This document shows positions 42,978 to 51,651 of a stretch of 64,000 bases of DNA, piece by piece. Made by a program: the position numbers and the translations under genes. The stretch is from CAVVYV01 sp963818205 (lineage in GTDB: Bacteria > Actinomycetota > Thermoleophilia > Solirubrobacterales > 70-9), in assembly GCA_963818205.1 (NCBI GenBank), contig CAWFRG010000008.1, forward strand, positions 1 through 64,000. Reading direction: 5' to 3'. Each line of letters begins with the position of its first letter. Position 1 is the stretch's first letter. The notes beneath the pieces were generated by a model. That model worked only from the letters and a program-made list of their open reading frames with translations, ran no database searches and was not told where the DNA came from.

Positions 42978-43800
42978 GTGCAAGATCGAGGACTTGCCGC
43001 GTATATCGCAGAGCTGGTCGGGACTCTGTTCCTGGTCTTCTTCGTCACCAGCGTCGTCGTCCTCTACGTCGCCTCCGGCCAGAACGCCCAGTTCGGCTCG
43101 GACTTCGCCGTGGTCGGCCTCACCCACGCCTTCGTTCTCTTCGTCCTGATCGCGAGCATCGGCGTCGCAAGCGGCGGGCACTTCAACCCGGCGGTGACCA
43201 CCGGCTTCATCATCCTGCAGGCGGATTGACCCGATCGACGGGCTCGTCTACATCCTCGCCCAGCTCTCCGGCGGCGTCCTCGGCGCGCTGCTGACGAAGG
43301 CCTTCCTCCTCGACGAGGGCCGCGCCTCCGATTACGGGGTCCCCAAGATCAGCGACCTGCTCGGCGGCGCCGTTCAGGGCGCCCTGGTCGAGGGCATCGG
43401 CGCCTTCGTCCTCGTGCTCACGATCCTCGCGTTGGCGCTCAACCCCGAGGTGAGGCGCTGGGCCGCGCTCGCCGTTGGCGCCGCGCTCGGCTTCCTGGTG
43501 ATGGTCCTCGGCCCGCTCACCGGTGGCTCCTTCAACCCGGCGCGCTGGTTCGGCCCGGCGCTGGTCGGCAACGAGTTCGCCGACGCCTGGGTCTACATCG
43601 TCGGCCCGATCGTCGGCGGGGCGCTCGCGGCGGCCTTCTACAGGTTCGTGATCCAGCCGAGCAGCGGGCCCCTTCAGGAGGTGGCCGACACGGTCGCCCC
43701 GCGTGGGCCGGCGCCGCCCGCGGGGGAGGCTCCCCCGCTGCGCCAGGAGGGCGGCGGCCCGCCGCCCTCGCCGCCGCCGGGCGGCATCGCCGGCAGCTGA
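42978..43800 (+). CDS. Aquaporin/MIP family channel (one frameshift)
   Basis: About 274 residues, GTG 42978 with GAGGAGG ten bases before it. Membrane channel for water or small neutral solutes. The first half has YIAELVGTLFLVFFVTSVVVLY and GGHFNPAVT (first NPA loop). After an extra G near 43222 come LVYILAQLSGGVLGALL, FVLVLTILALALNPEVRRWA and GGSFNPARWFGPAL (second NPA loop). The C-terminal tail is Pro/Gly-rich (APPAGEAPPLRQEGGGPPP). Both NPA motifs survive only if the indel is corrected. Repeat copy 3 lies upstream. Confidence 0.9.
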
Positions 43801-43835
43801 GGGCGGCAGCGAGCCGATCGGCTCCGTCGGCCGCT

Positions 43836-44116
43836 TCAGGAACCGAGCAGCTTCGCCTTCTGGGCGGCGAACTCCTCGTCGGTGAGGACGCCGCTCTCGT
43901 GTAGCTGACCGAGCTCCTTCAGCTGCTCAATTGGATCGGCTGCCGGCGCCGCCGCAGCCGCCGGTGGCGCCTGTTCGGGCGCCTGGACGTAGGACCCGAC
44001 CGGCTGGCCCTGCTCGGCCCAGCGCCGTGCCTGGCGGCGCGAGACCCGGTTGCTGACCGTCGTCGCGGTTCCGGCGACGACCGCCGTGCGGGCGACTCCT
44101 CTAGTAGTCCTGGCAT
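43836..44116 (-). CDS. SHOCT-domain small protein (start frameshifted)
   Basis: About 93 residues. The C-terminal SHOCT motif is clear: DPIEQLKELGQLHESGVLTDEEFAAQKAKLLGS, split here as a short helical tail. Before it lie RTTRGVARTAVVAGTATTVSNRVSRRQARRWAEQ and an Ala/Pro linker. The ATG at 44116 is one base out of frame with the conserved part, so an indel sits within the first codons. SHOCT tails are oligomerisation elements; the function is unknown. It lies 18 bases after the DUF6325 gene on the same strand. Confidence 0.7.
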
Positions 44117-44134
44117 GACGGTTCTCCTTCCCTC

Positions 44135-44578
44135 TCAGCTCTTTGCCTCGGCGGCATCGAGTGCCGCGAGGATGCCCTGGATCGGAATCCGGCCGTTGGC
44201 GACCAGCTGGCCCCCCGACCGCCGGACCGCGGCGGCGAAAGGCGCCGCCCAGACGTTCTCGTAGACGAGGAGGGCGGCGGAGGTGCCGGGCTCGAGCGCT
44301 TCACCGGCCTCGCCAACGTCATCGTCGTCGAGCAGCCCGGACGAGGCGCCGTCGAAGACCTTGAGCTCCGCGACCTTCTCTCCCAGGTCCGAGATCTCCA
44401 GCCGCGCGACCGAGCCATCCTCACCCTTGGTGACGAAGACGAGATCGAGAATCCGGATCAGCCCGCGATCGACCAAATCGATCAACAGCGGTGCCGCCTC
44501 ACCTGTCGGCTGCTGACCCGGCCACTCCACGACCAAGTAGTCGACAGGACCCATTTCCTCCATGTCATCGGCGCTCAT
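44135..44578 (-). CDS. DUF6325 family protein
   Basis: 147 residues, intact. MGPVDYLVVEWPGQQPTGEAAPLLIDLVDRGLIRILDLVFVTKGEDGSVARLEISDL, read in pieces, is the hallmark start of DUF6325 proteins. ALLVYENVWAAPFAAAVRRSGGQLVANGRIP follows. The function is unknown. Pairing with a SHOCT protein is common in Actinobacteria and is seen here. Divergent from fbiC. Confidence 0.82.
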   Translation of the reverse strand: MSADDMEEMGPVDYLVVEWPGQQPTGEAAPLLIDLVDRGLIRILDLVFVTKGEDGSVARLEISDLGEKVAELKVFDGASSGLLDDDDVGEAGEALEPGTSAALLVYENVWAAPFAAAVRRSGGQLVANGRIPIQGILAALDAAEAKS

Positions 44579-44732
44579 TGGCTCTTGCCTCTCATCGTTT
44601 GTCCCCTTCCGTGGGATCTGGCGGGCCAGGTTTTCGCTGGCTGAGTCTATGCCCCGGATGGCGGCTTCGGCGGAAGCGTGAGCGAGGGACCCCGGACGGG
44701 CCGGGCGGTGGCCCCGTAGTAGGTTCCGAGGG

Positions 44733-46925
44733 GTGCAGCGCGTCACCTTTTCGCGTAACTACACGCTTTCGCTCTCGCGCACCTGCCAGTGCTACTGCAA
44801 GTACTGCGCCTTCGCCACCCACCGGGCGCACATCCACGATCCAGACGAGGTCGAGCGCCGCCTCGACGAGGCGCTGAGGAGAAACACCAAGGAGCTGCTC
44901 GTACTCACCGGGGAGCGCCCCGAGATCAACCCCGAGGTGGCGGAGCGCCTGCGGAGCTGGGGGCACGATGACTTCACCTCCTACGTCCACTGGGCGTGCG
45001 AGCGGGCGTTGGAGCGCGGCCTCCTCCCGCACACCAACCTCGGGGTGCTCTCGCGCGAGGACCTGGGTCGCCTCCGTGAGGTCACCGCCTCGCAGGGGCT
45101 GATGCTGGAGTCGATCTCCGAGCGGCTGATGGAAACCGTCCATGCCGGCTCGCCGACCAAGCACCCTGCCCGCCGCCTGGAGACGATCGAGCTCGCGGGA
45201 GAGCTCCGGATCCCCTTCACCACCGGGATCCTGGTCGGGATCGGCGAGACCGAGGAGGAGCGGGTCGCCTCGCTCGAGGCCCTCGCCGACGTCCACGCCG
45301 AGTACGGCCACCTCCAGGAGGTGATCCTCCAGAATTTCGTCCCGCATCCCCGCTACTACGGCCGGGAAGTGGCGGAGATCGCCGACGATTCGGCTAGGGA
45401 GAGATGGTCGGGGGCGGAGAATCACACCGAGGAGCTGCCGCTCCCGGAATGGGCGAGCCCGATCTCGATCGAGGAGATGAAGCGGCTGATCGCCGAGTGC
45501 AAGCGGCTAATGCCCGAGGTGGGCATCCAGGTGCCGCCCAACCTCGCCGACTGGTGGCCGCAGCTGGTCGAGGAGGGGGCCACCGACCTCGGCGGGTTGT
45601 CGAGCAACGGCGACCACATCAGCCCGGAGGAGGCATTCCCGAGCCCCCACCAGGTACGGAAGGAGCTGGCGCCGCGGGGCTATGCGCTCACCGAGCGGCT
45701 CTGCGCCTATCCGCAATACCTCGACCCCGAGTGGATGGAGCAGTCGGTCCTCGACGTGGTCAAGCTCAAGTACTGGAGCTTCATCCCCCGCCGCGGCTCC
45801 GGCCGGCGCCAGGTCGAGCCGCCGGCGCCCGGGGTGGCGCCGCGCGCGATCGAGCGGGGGAGGCGCGGCGAGGCGCTGACCGAGGAGGAGCTGACCGCGC
45901 TCTTCTCCGAGACGCGCCCGGAGGTGATCGAGGAGATGCGGCTCGCCGCCGACGAGCTGCGCGCCGAGCTTGCGGGGGAGACGGCCACCTTCGTCGTCAA
46001 CCGCAACATCAACTTCACCAACGTCTGCGTGGTCGGCTGCGCCTTCTGCGGCTTCGGACAGGGGAAGCGCTCACCGGACGCGTACCACGTCCACGAGGAC
46101 GATTTCGCCGCACGCGTGCAGGAAGCGATCGACTTCGGGGCGACCGAGATCTGCATGCAGGGCGGCATCCACCCCGAGTACAAGCTCGAGGACTACGGGC
46201 GCTGGCTGCGCCTGGCGAAGGAGGCGGCGCCGCAGATCCACCTGCACGCCTATTCGCCGATGGAGGTCCACTACATGTGCGAGCGCTCGGGACGCTCGCC
46301 CGAGTCTGTCTTCGAGTACCTGATCGACTGCGGGCTCGGCTCGACCCCCGGGACCGCGGCCGAGGTCCTCGACGACGGCGTCCGCCAGCGGATCTCGCCG
46401 AACAAGCTGCCGGTGGCGCGCTGGGTGGAGATCATCGAGGCGTCGCACCGCTCCGGCCTGCGCTCCACTTCGACCGTGATGTTCGGCCACATCGAGGAGC
46501 CGCGGGAGCTCGCTCGCCACATGCGGGTGGTCCGGGAGCTGCAGGAGCGGACCGGGGGAATCACCGAGTTCGTGCCGCTCAGCTTCATCCCCTACAACAC
46601 CCTGCTCGGGCGCACCCACGGGGTCGAGGAAATCTCCCGAAGGGACAACCTCAAGCACACCGCCGCCTTCCGGTTGGCGCTCGGGCGGACGATCCCGAAC
46701 CTGCAGGCGAGCTGGGTGAAGATGGGCCTCGACGCCGCCACCGAGAGCCTTCGGTGGGGCGTCAACGACCTCGGCGGCACCCTGATGGAGGAGAACATCT
46801 CCCGGATGGCGGGCTCACAGCATGGGACGCGGCTTGAGCCGGAGCAGCTGATCGAGGCCGCCCGCCGGGCCGGGCGCCAGCCGGCCCAGCGGACCACTCT
46901 CTACGAGATCGTCGAGACGTACTGA
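44733..46925 (+). CDS. fbiC: FO synthase, fused CofG-CofH (FbiC)
   Basis: 730 residues, intact, GTG 44733. Two radical-SAM halves make the deazaflavin chromophore FO of coenzyme F420 from tyrosine and a ribityl-pyrimidine. CofG half: SRTCQCYCKYCAFATHR (CxxxCxxC) and TGERPEINPEVAERL. CofH half from about residue 385: NINFTNVCVVGCAFCGFG (second CxxxCxxC), ICMQGGIHPEYKLEDYG and GSTPGTAAEVLDDGVR. The fusion is typical of Actinobacteria. The other F420 genes (cofE, cofC, cofD, npdG) follow 1.5-6.7 kb away on the other strand. Confidence 0.96.
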   Translation: MQRVTFSRNYTLSLSRTCQCYCKYCAFATHRAHIHDPDEVERRLDEALRRNTKELLVLTGERPEINPEVAERLRSWGHDDFTSYVHWACERALERGLLPHTNLGVLSREDLGRLREVTASQGLMLESISERLMETVHAGSPTKHPARRLETIELAGELRIPFTTGILVGIGETEEERVASLEALADVHAEYGHLQEVILQNFVPHPRYYGREVAEIADDSARERWSGAENHTEELPLPEWASPISIEEMKRLIAECKRLMPEVGIQVPPNLADWWPQLVEEGATDLGGLSSNGDHISPEEAFPSPHQVRKELAPRGYALTERLCAYPQYLDPEWMEQSVLDVVKLKYWSFIPRRGSGRRQVEPPAPGVAPRAIERGRRGEALTEEELTALFSETRPEVIEEMRLAADELRAELAGETATFVVNRNINFTNVCVVGCAFCGFGQGKRSPDAYHVHEDDFAARVQEAIDFGATEICMQGGIHPEYKLEDYGRWLRLAKEAAPQIHLHAYSPMEVHYMCERSGRSPESVFEYLIDCGLGSTPGTAAEVLDDGVRQRISPNKLPVARWVEIIEASHRSGLRSTSTVMFGHIEEPRELARHMRVVRELQERTGGITEFVPLSFIPYNTLLGRTHGVEEISRRDNLKHTAAFRLALGRTIPNLQASWVKMGLDAATESLRWGVNDLGGTLMEENISRMAGSQHGTRLEPEQLIEAARRAGRQPAQRTTLYEIVETY

Positions 46926-46926
46926 C

Positions 46927-46950
46927 AAGCGGCGGCGTCAGCTGCCGCTT
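46927..46950 (+). terminator. Terminator-like hairpin after fbiC
   Basis: AAGCGGC and GCCGCTT form a perfect 7-bp stem two bases after the stop, followed at some distance by CCCTTTTG. Likely the end of the fbiC transcript. Confidence 0.55.
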
Positions 46951-47014
46951 CGTTCATGGGTCTCCCTTTTGTCTGAACCCCTGGCTGTACGCGATCCTAT
47001 GCTGAAAGACCGGA

Positions 47015-48022
47015 ATGAAGGCGATGTTGCTCGAAAAGCCCGGAGAGCCCCTGCGCGAGGCGGAGGTCGAGGATCCGGTGCCCGCGGAGGGCCAGGTCGC
47101 GATCAGGGTCGCGGTCTGCGCGGTCTGCCGCACCGACCTTCACGTGGTCGATGGCGAGCTGCCGGATCCGAAGCTGCCCCTGATCCCAGGCCACATGGTG
47201 GTCGGCACGGTGGAGGAGACGGGCCCGGAGGCCGAGCGCTTCGCCGCCGGCGATCGGGTCGGCGTCCCCTGGCTGGGCTGGACCGACGGGACCTGCCGCT
47301 ACTGCCGCTCCGGCAGGGAGAACCTCTGCGTGAACGCGAGGTTCACCGGCTACCAGCTCGATGGCGGATACGCCGAGCGGATGGTCGCCGACGAGCGCTT
47401 CTGCTTTCCCCTTCCCGAGTCCTATCCCGACCTCCAGGCGGCGCCCCTGCTCTGCGCGGGGCTGATCGGCTACCGGGCGCTGCGGCTGGCGGGCGAGGGC
47501 GAGCGGCTCGGCCTCTACGGCTTCGGCGACTCCGCTCACATCATCAGCCAGGTCGCGGTCCACCAGGGCCGCCAGGTGTACGCGTTCACCCGTCCCGGCG
47601 ACGAGGAGACCCAGGCCTTCGCGCGCGAGCTCGGCGCCCAGTGGGCGGGGGGCACCGGCGGTCCCGAGACGCCCGAGCTCGACGCGGCGATCATCTTCGC
47701 TCCGGTGGGGGAGCTGGTCCCCGAGGCGCTGCGGGCGGTCGTCCCGGGCGGAACCGTGGTCTGCGCGGGGATCCACATGAGCGACATCCCCTCCTTCCCC
47801 TACGAGATCCTCTGGGGGGAGCGGACACTGCGCTCGGTAGCCAACCTGACCCGGCAGGACGGCGAGGAGTTCCTCGCCCTCGCCCCCGAGGTGCCGGTGC
47901 GTACGGAGGTGCAGCCATATCCCCTAGCGGACGCAAATCACGCACTCGATGATCTGCGCGGCGGTAGGGTTCGTGGAGCCGCCGTACTCAGGGTCGGCGC
48001 GGCCACCACGGCCGCCGGCTGA
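47015..48022 (+). CDS. Zinc-dependent alcohol dehydrogenase (AdhA-like)
   Basis: 335 residues, intact. Medium-chain dehydrogenase: VAVCAVCRTDLHVVDGELPDPKLPLIPGHMVVG holds catalytic zinc ligands Cys and His. The structural zinc loop DGTCRYCRSGRENLC has three Cys, with Asp where the first Cys is usually found. GLYGFGDSAHIISQVAVHQG is the cofactor loop. The form resembles AdhA-type enzymes annotated as zinc-binding alcohol dehydrogenases. The substrate is unknown. It is followed 21 bases later by the cupin gene. Confidence 0.87.
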   Translation: MKAMLLEKPGEPLREAEVEDPVPAEGQVAIRVAVCAVCRTDLHVVDGELPDPKLPLIPGHMVVGTVEETGPEAERFAAGDRVGVPWLGWTDGTCRYCRSGRENLCVNARFTGYQLDGGYAERMVADERFCFPLPESYPDLQAAPLLCAGLIGYRALRLAGEGERLGLYGFGDSAHIISQVAVHQGRQVYAFTRPGDEETQAFARELGAQWAGGTGGPETPELDAAIIFAPVGELVPEALRAVVPGGTVVCAGIHMSDIPSFPYEILWGERTLRSVANLTRQDGEEFLALAPEVPVRTEVQPYPLADANHALDDLRGGRVRGAAVLRVGAATTAAG

Positions 48023-48043
48023 GGCCGCGGGAGAGGAATACGA

Positions 48044-48481
48044 ATGGCAGACGTCACCGTCAAGCGGATCGAGGACTTCGAGGCGATCTTCGGTGGGGGC
48101 TTTCGCCGGGTGCGCGCCGGTCTTGGGGTTACCTCGTTCGGGCTCTCCGTGATGGAGTTCCCGCCGAACTTCGAGCACTACCCGACACACGACCAGACCC
48201 ACGACGGCCAGGAGGAGGTCTACACCGTGCTCAGCGGGCGGATCGCCCTCGCGGTCGGCGGCGAGGTCCACGAGCTCGAACCCGGCGTCTTCGCCCGGGT
48301 GGGCCCGGGGGAGAAGCGGAAGCTGAGCACGGGCGACGAGCCCGCGAGGGTGCTCGCGATGGGCGCCACCCCGGGGAAGGTGTACGAGCCGCCCGAATTC
48401 AGCGTCGAGGGCGCCTCGGCGCCGCCGATGCACAAGCCCAAGGCCGAAGCCAAGGCTGAGCCCGAGGCCGCGAAGCTCTAG
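48044..48481 (+). CDS. Cupin-domain protein
   Basis: 145 residues, intact. Cupin motif 1: HDQTHDGQEEVYTVLSGRIALAVGGEVHEL, with His and Glu metal ligands. Motif 2: LEPGVFARVGPGEKRKLSTGDEPARVLAMGA, where the usual second-motif His is not evident. The C-terminal tail is a Lys/Glu/Ala-rich low-complexity run. The function is unknown. The stop overlaps the cofE stop by 4 bases, tail to tail. Confidence 0.8.
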   Translation: MADVTVKRIEDFEAIFGGGFRRVRAGLGVTSFGLSVMEFPPNFEHYPTHDQTHDGQEEVYTVLSGRIALAVGGEVHELEPGVFARVGPGEKRKLSTGDEPARVLAMGATPGKVYEPPEFSVEGASAPPMHKPKAEAKAEPEAAKL

Positions 48482-49227
48482 CGGAAGAGGTCCTCCGAGG
48501 CGGGGCGGCGGATCGCCGCCGCGCCGGGGCCGTCCTCCTCGCTGACGATGCCGGCGAGGCCGGCGACAATCGCCCCGGGTACGCCCGAGTCCTTCTCGCG
48601 GCTCAGGTCCGCCGCCGCCGCGATCTCGTCAGCAGTTGCGATCAGGGTGGCGGAGAGCTCGTTACCGCGAGCGTCGTGGAGGCCGCGCCAGTCGGCCAGC
48701 GGCGCGATCCCGGCGCAACCGATCGCGATATCCGCCTGCCCGACCCTCCAGGCGCGGCCGAAGCTGTCGGCGATCACGACCGCGGGCAGGTTTCCCGACG
48801 CCGCTTCGATTTGCCGCCTGATCATCTGGGCGGACCGATCCGCGTCAACCGGCAGCAGCGACACCCAGCCCGGCTCCAGGTTGGACGCGTCGATTCCGGC
48901 GTTCGCGCAGACCCACCCCTGGCGCGTCTCGGTGATCAGCACGCCCCGCTCGGCGCGGAGCACCACCTTGCTCTCCTGAAGCACCAGCTCGACCAGCGCC
49001 GGGTCCTTATCCAGCTCCGCGGCGAGCTCTCGCGCCCGCGCGCCCGGGTCAACCTCCGCGAGCCGGCGCAACCTGCCCTCGGCCTTGGAGACGACCTTCT
49101 GAGAGAGCACCACGATCTCATCGCCGCCGGGCTCGCCTGTCTCGGCGACCAGGCGTCCGAGATCGTCGCCCTCGCCGATCTCAGGGATGCCCGCGAGCGG
49201 CCTGATCCGCAGCTCGCGAGCTCCCAA
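48478..49227 (-). CDS. cofE: Coenzyme F420-0:L-glutamate ligase, single-domain CofE
   Basis: 249 residues, intact. Adds glutamate residues to F420-0 with GTP. Family blocks: IRPLAGIPEIGEGDDLGRLV, EIVVLSQKVVSKAEGRL, ESKVVLRAERGVLITETRQGWVCANAGIDASN and VVIADSFGRAWRVGQADIAIGCAG. The actinobacterial FbiB carries a C-terminal FMN reductase domain; here the protein ends after the CofE part. It is the last gene of the cluster npdG-cofD-cofC-cofE, 7 bases after cofC. Confidence 0.93.
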   Translation of the reverse strand: MGARELRIRPLAGIPEIGEGDDLGRLVAETGEPGGDEIVVLSQKVVSKAEGRLRRLAEVDPGARARELAAELDKDPALVELVLQESKVVLRAERGVLITETRQGWVCANAGIDASNLEPGWVSLLPVDADRSAQMIRRQIEAASGNLPAVVIADSFGRAWRVGQADIAIGCAGIAPLADWRGLHDARGNELSATLIATADEIAAAADLSREKDSGVPGAIVAGLAGIVSEEDGPGAAAIRRPASEDLFR

Positions 49228-49234
49228 ATCGAGG

Positions 49235-49903
49235 CTAGGCGACCGCCGGCTCGGGCTGGGCGCCCAGCTCCCAGAGGACCTTGGCGGTCCGGGGGGCGGG
49301 ATCTGGGTCCAGCAGCAGCCGATCGCGCAACTCCCTCATGTCCTCGGGCGTGTCGAGGTCCGTCTCCAGGGACTCGATCCGCTCGAGGGTGAATCCGATC
49401 CCGGCTGCGCGGGCTCGGCTGATGTGCCGGGAGCAGCTCTCGAGGCCGAACGCGGGCTCGATCGCATCGGGCGGGGAGAGCACCAGAGCGTTGGTGCCGG
49501 TGCCGTGGCGGTCGGGAACGATCAGGGCCGCCTGAGGCGTGCGCCCGAGATGCCGGTCGAGCTCGTCTGGATCGAGCAGCGGGCAGTCGGCGGCCAGCAT
49601 CGCGACGCGATCGGCTCCGGCCTCCTTCGCTGCCGCGACACCCGCGATCGCGGCCTCCGAATGGCCGACGTCCTCGGGCTGCTCCAGCACCTCATGGCCG
49701 AGCCATCGTACGTGCCTGATGACCGACGGGTCAGCGGTGACGATCAGCGAGTCGGTGATGTTGCGGCTGCGCGGCAGCTTGGTGAGCACGTCGAGGAACA
49801 GAGCCTCGGCGAGTCGCTCGCGATCCGCTGGGCCCAGCGCACTCTCGAGCCGGCTCAGCGCGGCGTCTAGCCGCTTGACTGGGATGATCGCTGTCGTTTG
49901 CAC
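49235..49903 (-). CDS. cofC: CofC/FbiD guanylyltransferase of F420 synthesis
   Basis: 222 residues from GTG 49903, intact. Activates phospholactate or PEP with GTP for transfer to FO. TTAIIPVKRLDAALSRLESAL is the nucleotide-binding start. VAMLAADCPLLDPDELDRHL (metal Asp) and GTGTNALVLSPPDAIEPAFGLESCSRHI are the CofC hallmark blocks. ATG 49936 in the same frame is an alternative start, but homology begins at TTAIIPV. It lies between cofD and cofE. Confidence 0.92.
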   Translation of the reverse strand: MQTTAIIPVKRLDAALSRLESALGPADRERLAEALFLDVLTKLPRSRNITDSLIVTADPSVIRHVRWLGHEVLEQPEDVGHSEAAIAGVAAAKEAGADRVAMLAADCPLLDPDELDRHLGRTPQAALIVPDRHGTGTNALVLSPPDAIEPAFGLESCSRHISRARAAGIGFTLERIESLETDLDTPEDMRELRDRLLLDPDPAPRTAKVLWELGAQPEPAVA

Positions 49904-49968
49904 GCTTTGCCTACCGGCCCCGAATTCGTTTCGCATCCGTCCTGGACCAAAACAGGGTACCGGCCAGA

Positions 49969-50907
49969 TTACTGACTGCGCAAATTGCGGGCAAATTCGA
50001 GCGTTCGCTCGGCCAGCCGCCGGCGTCCCTTCGCCCCCTCCATCAGGGTCGGGCAACTGAGGATCTCGATCCCCTCCGGTGGTGGCTCGGGGTCGGCCTC
50101 ATCGCAGACCATCGCCTCGATCAGGCCCTCGTAGAGGGAGGCGACCCCGGCTGCTGTCGAGGGTCGCCCAATCGCCGACATGAAGGCGTCGGTGGGTCCC
50201 TTGACGACCTCTCCCGCCACATAGGGGCTGACCGCGATCACCGGGGCTTCGGCGGCCGCGAGCGCCCCGCGGAGGGCGGTGACGGCGAGGATCGGGCCGA
50301 TCGAGATCACCGGGTTCGAGGGACCGATGACTATTGCCTCAGCATTGGAGACCGCTGCGAGGATCTCCGGCGTGGGTTCGGCCTCGGCGATCCCGTCCAG
50401 CTCGATCCCCTCGATCGCCGGCTGGGCGTGATCGACGATCAGGAACTCCTGGAGGCCCCGCCAGCCCTCGGCGGTTCGCACCCGGGTGCGAACCGGCTGC
50501 TCGCACATCGGCCGCACCGCTGCGCGCACCCCAAGCGAGCGGGCGATCTGGGCCTGCGCGTCGGTGCGGCGCCCTCCCTCGGCGACGAAGCTGCGCCGGT
50601 AGAGGCAGGTCGCCAGGTCGCGGTCGGAGAGGCTGAACCAGTCGGGGGCCCCGAGCGCGACCAGCCGCTCGAACACGGTGAAGGAGTCGCCCTTGATCCC
50701 CCAGCCGCGCTCCTCGTCGATCTCTCCCGCGAGCCAGTAGGTGATCAGGTCGGGATCGGGGGAGACGTCGACCCCGAGCAGCTCGACGTCGTCGGCGGTG
50801 TTGGCGATCACCGTTAGCTCCTCGCCGAGCAGGTCCTGCATCCCGGCGGCGAGCTTGGCGCCGCCGGTGCCGCCGGCGAGCACCACACAGCGCTCGATCT
50901 CACTCAC
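49969..50907 (-). CDS. cofD: CofD/FbiA phospholactate transferase
   Basis: 312 residues, intact, GTG 50907. Transfers the activated phospho-acid to FO, giving (dehydro-)F420-0. CVVLAGGTGGAKLAAGM is the N-terminal nucleotide loop. NTADDVELLGVDVSPDPDLITYWLAG, GWGIKGDSFTVFERLVALGAPDWFSLSDRDLATCLYR and VIGPSNPVISIGPILAV are family signatures. The start overlaps the npdG stop by 4 bases (GTGA). Confidence 0.95.
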   Translation of the reverse strand: MSEIERCVVLAGGTGGAKLAAGMQDLLGEELTVIANTADDVELLGVDVSPDPDLITYWLAGEIDEERGWGIKGDSFTVFERLVALGAPDWFSLSDRDLATCLYRRSFVAEGGRRTDAQAQIARSLGVRAAVRPMCEQPVRTRVRTAEGWRGLQEFLIVDHAQPAIEGIELDGIAEAEPTPEILAAVSNAEAIVIGPSNPVISIGPILAVTALRGALAAAEAPVIAVSPYVAGEVVKGPTDAFMSAIGRPSTAAGVASLYEGLIEAMVCDEADPEPPPEGIEILSCPTLMEGAKGRRRLAERTLEFARNLRSQ

Positions 50908-51587
50908 TCCCAGGGATCGCCTTCCGGGAGATCCGAAATCCTCACCCCGGCGCGCGACTTGTAGCGGAAGTTGATCGCGATCAGCATCGGGGTCAGGGTC
51001 TCGACTATCCGCGCCATCTCCAGGGCCCCCGCATTGACAGCTCGGAGCCCTGGAATCAGCTCGATCAGCGCCGCCACCCGCGCCTTGTCCGTCTTCCGAT
51101 CCCCGCAGACGAGGACGTCCTCCTCGAGCTCCACAGGTTCGGCGAGCTTCTTCGCGTTCACCGAGTGAAGCGCCGAGATCACGATCACCCCTTCCGGGAC
51201 CATCTCCTCGGCCTGCTGGGCGGCGGACCCCTGCCAGACGCCGAGTGCCCTGGACGCCTTGCCGCTGACCGCGGCGGCGGTGGGCACCGTGCAGTCAACG
51301 AGGATCTGACCGGGGGTGAGCGCCTGCTTGAGGTTGGTGAGTGTCTCCGACTGGGCCCGAAACGGAACGGTGAGGAAGGCGATCGGGCCGCGGGCGGCGG
51401 CGGCGGCGTTCTCGAGGCCCTCGACCTCCGCGCCCTCGACCATCTCTCTGACCCGCTCGGCCGCCTCCTGGGCCCGCCCTGGATCGCGGGAGCCGATCAC
51501 CGTCGGCTGGCCGGCACGCGCCCAGCGGAGGGCGAGGCCGTAGCCGAGGGCACCGGTGCCACCGATGATCGGGATCGGGTCAGCCAC
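50904..51587 (-). CDS. npdG: NADPH-dependent F420 reductase
   Basis: 227 residues from GTG 51587, intact. Exchanges hydride between NADPH and F420. IPIIGGTGALGYGLALRWARAGQPTVIGSRDPGRAQEAAE is the NADP-binding Rossmann start, with the SR pair of NADP specificity. FLTVPFRAQSETL, SALHSVNAKKL and DVLVCGDRKTDKARV are typical of Fno. The C-terminal part is ARIVETLTPMLIAINFRYKSRAGVRI. It is the first gene of the F420 cluster and diverges from an SDR gene. Confidence 0.93.
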   Translation of the reverse strand: MADPIPIIGGTGALGYGLALRWARAGQPTVIGSRDPGRAQEAAERVREMVEGAEVEGLENAAAAARGPIAFLTVPFRAQSETLTNLKQALTPGQILVDCTVPTAAAVSGKASRALGVWQGSAAQQAEEMVPEGVIVISALHSVNAKKLAEPVELEEDVLVCGDRKTDKARVAALIELIPGLRAVNAGALEMARIVETLTPMLIAINFRYKSRAGVRISDLPEGDPWE

Positions 51588-51651
51588 CGCGCGCAGCTTA
51601 TTGGCGCGCGCCCCAGCCGCCGCCGGAGCCGAAGGCGAGGAGGCGGCGAAT

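Noticed and set aside
44607..44732. Short basic frames between the DUF6325 gene and fbiC
   Set aside because: They overlap the fbiC start region in another frame, have Arg/Pro-rich shadow composition and no motif.
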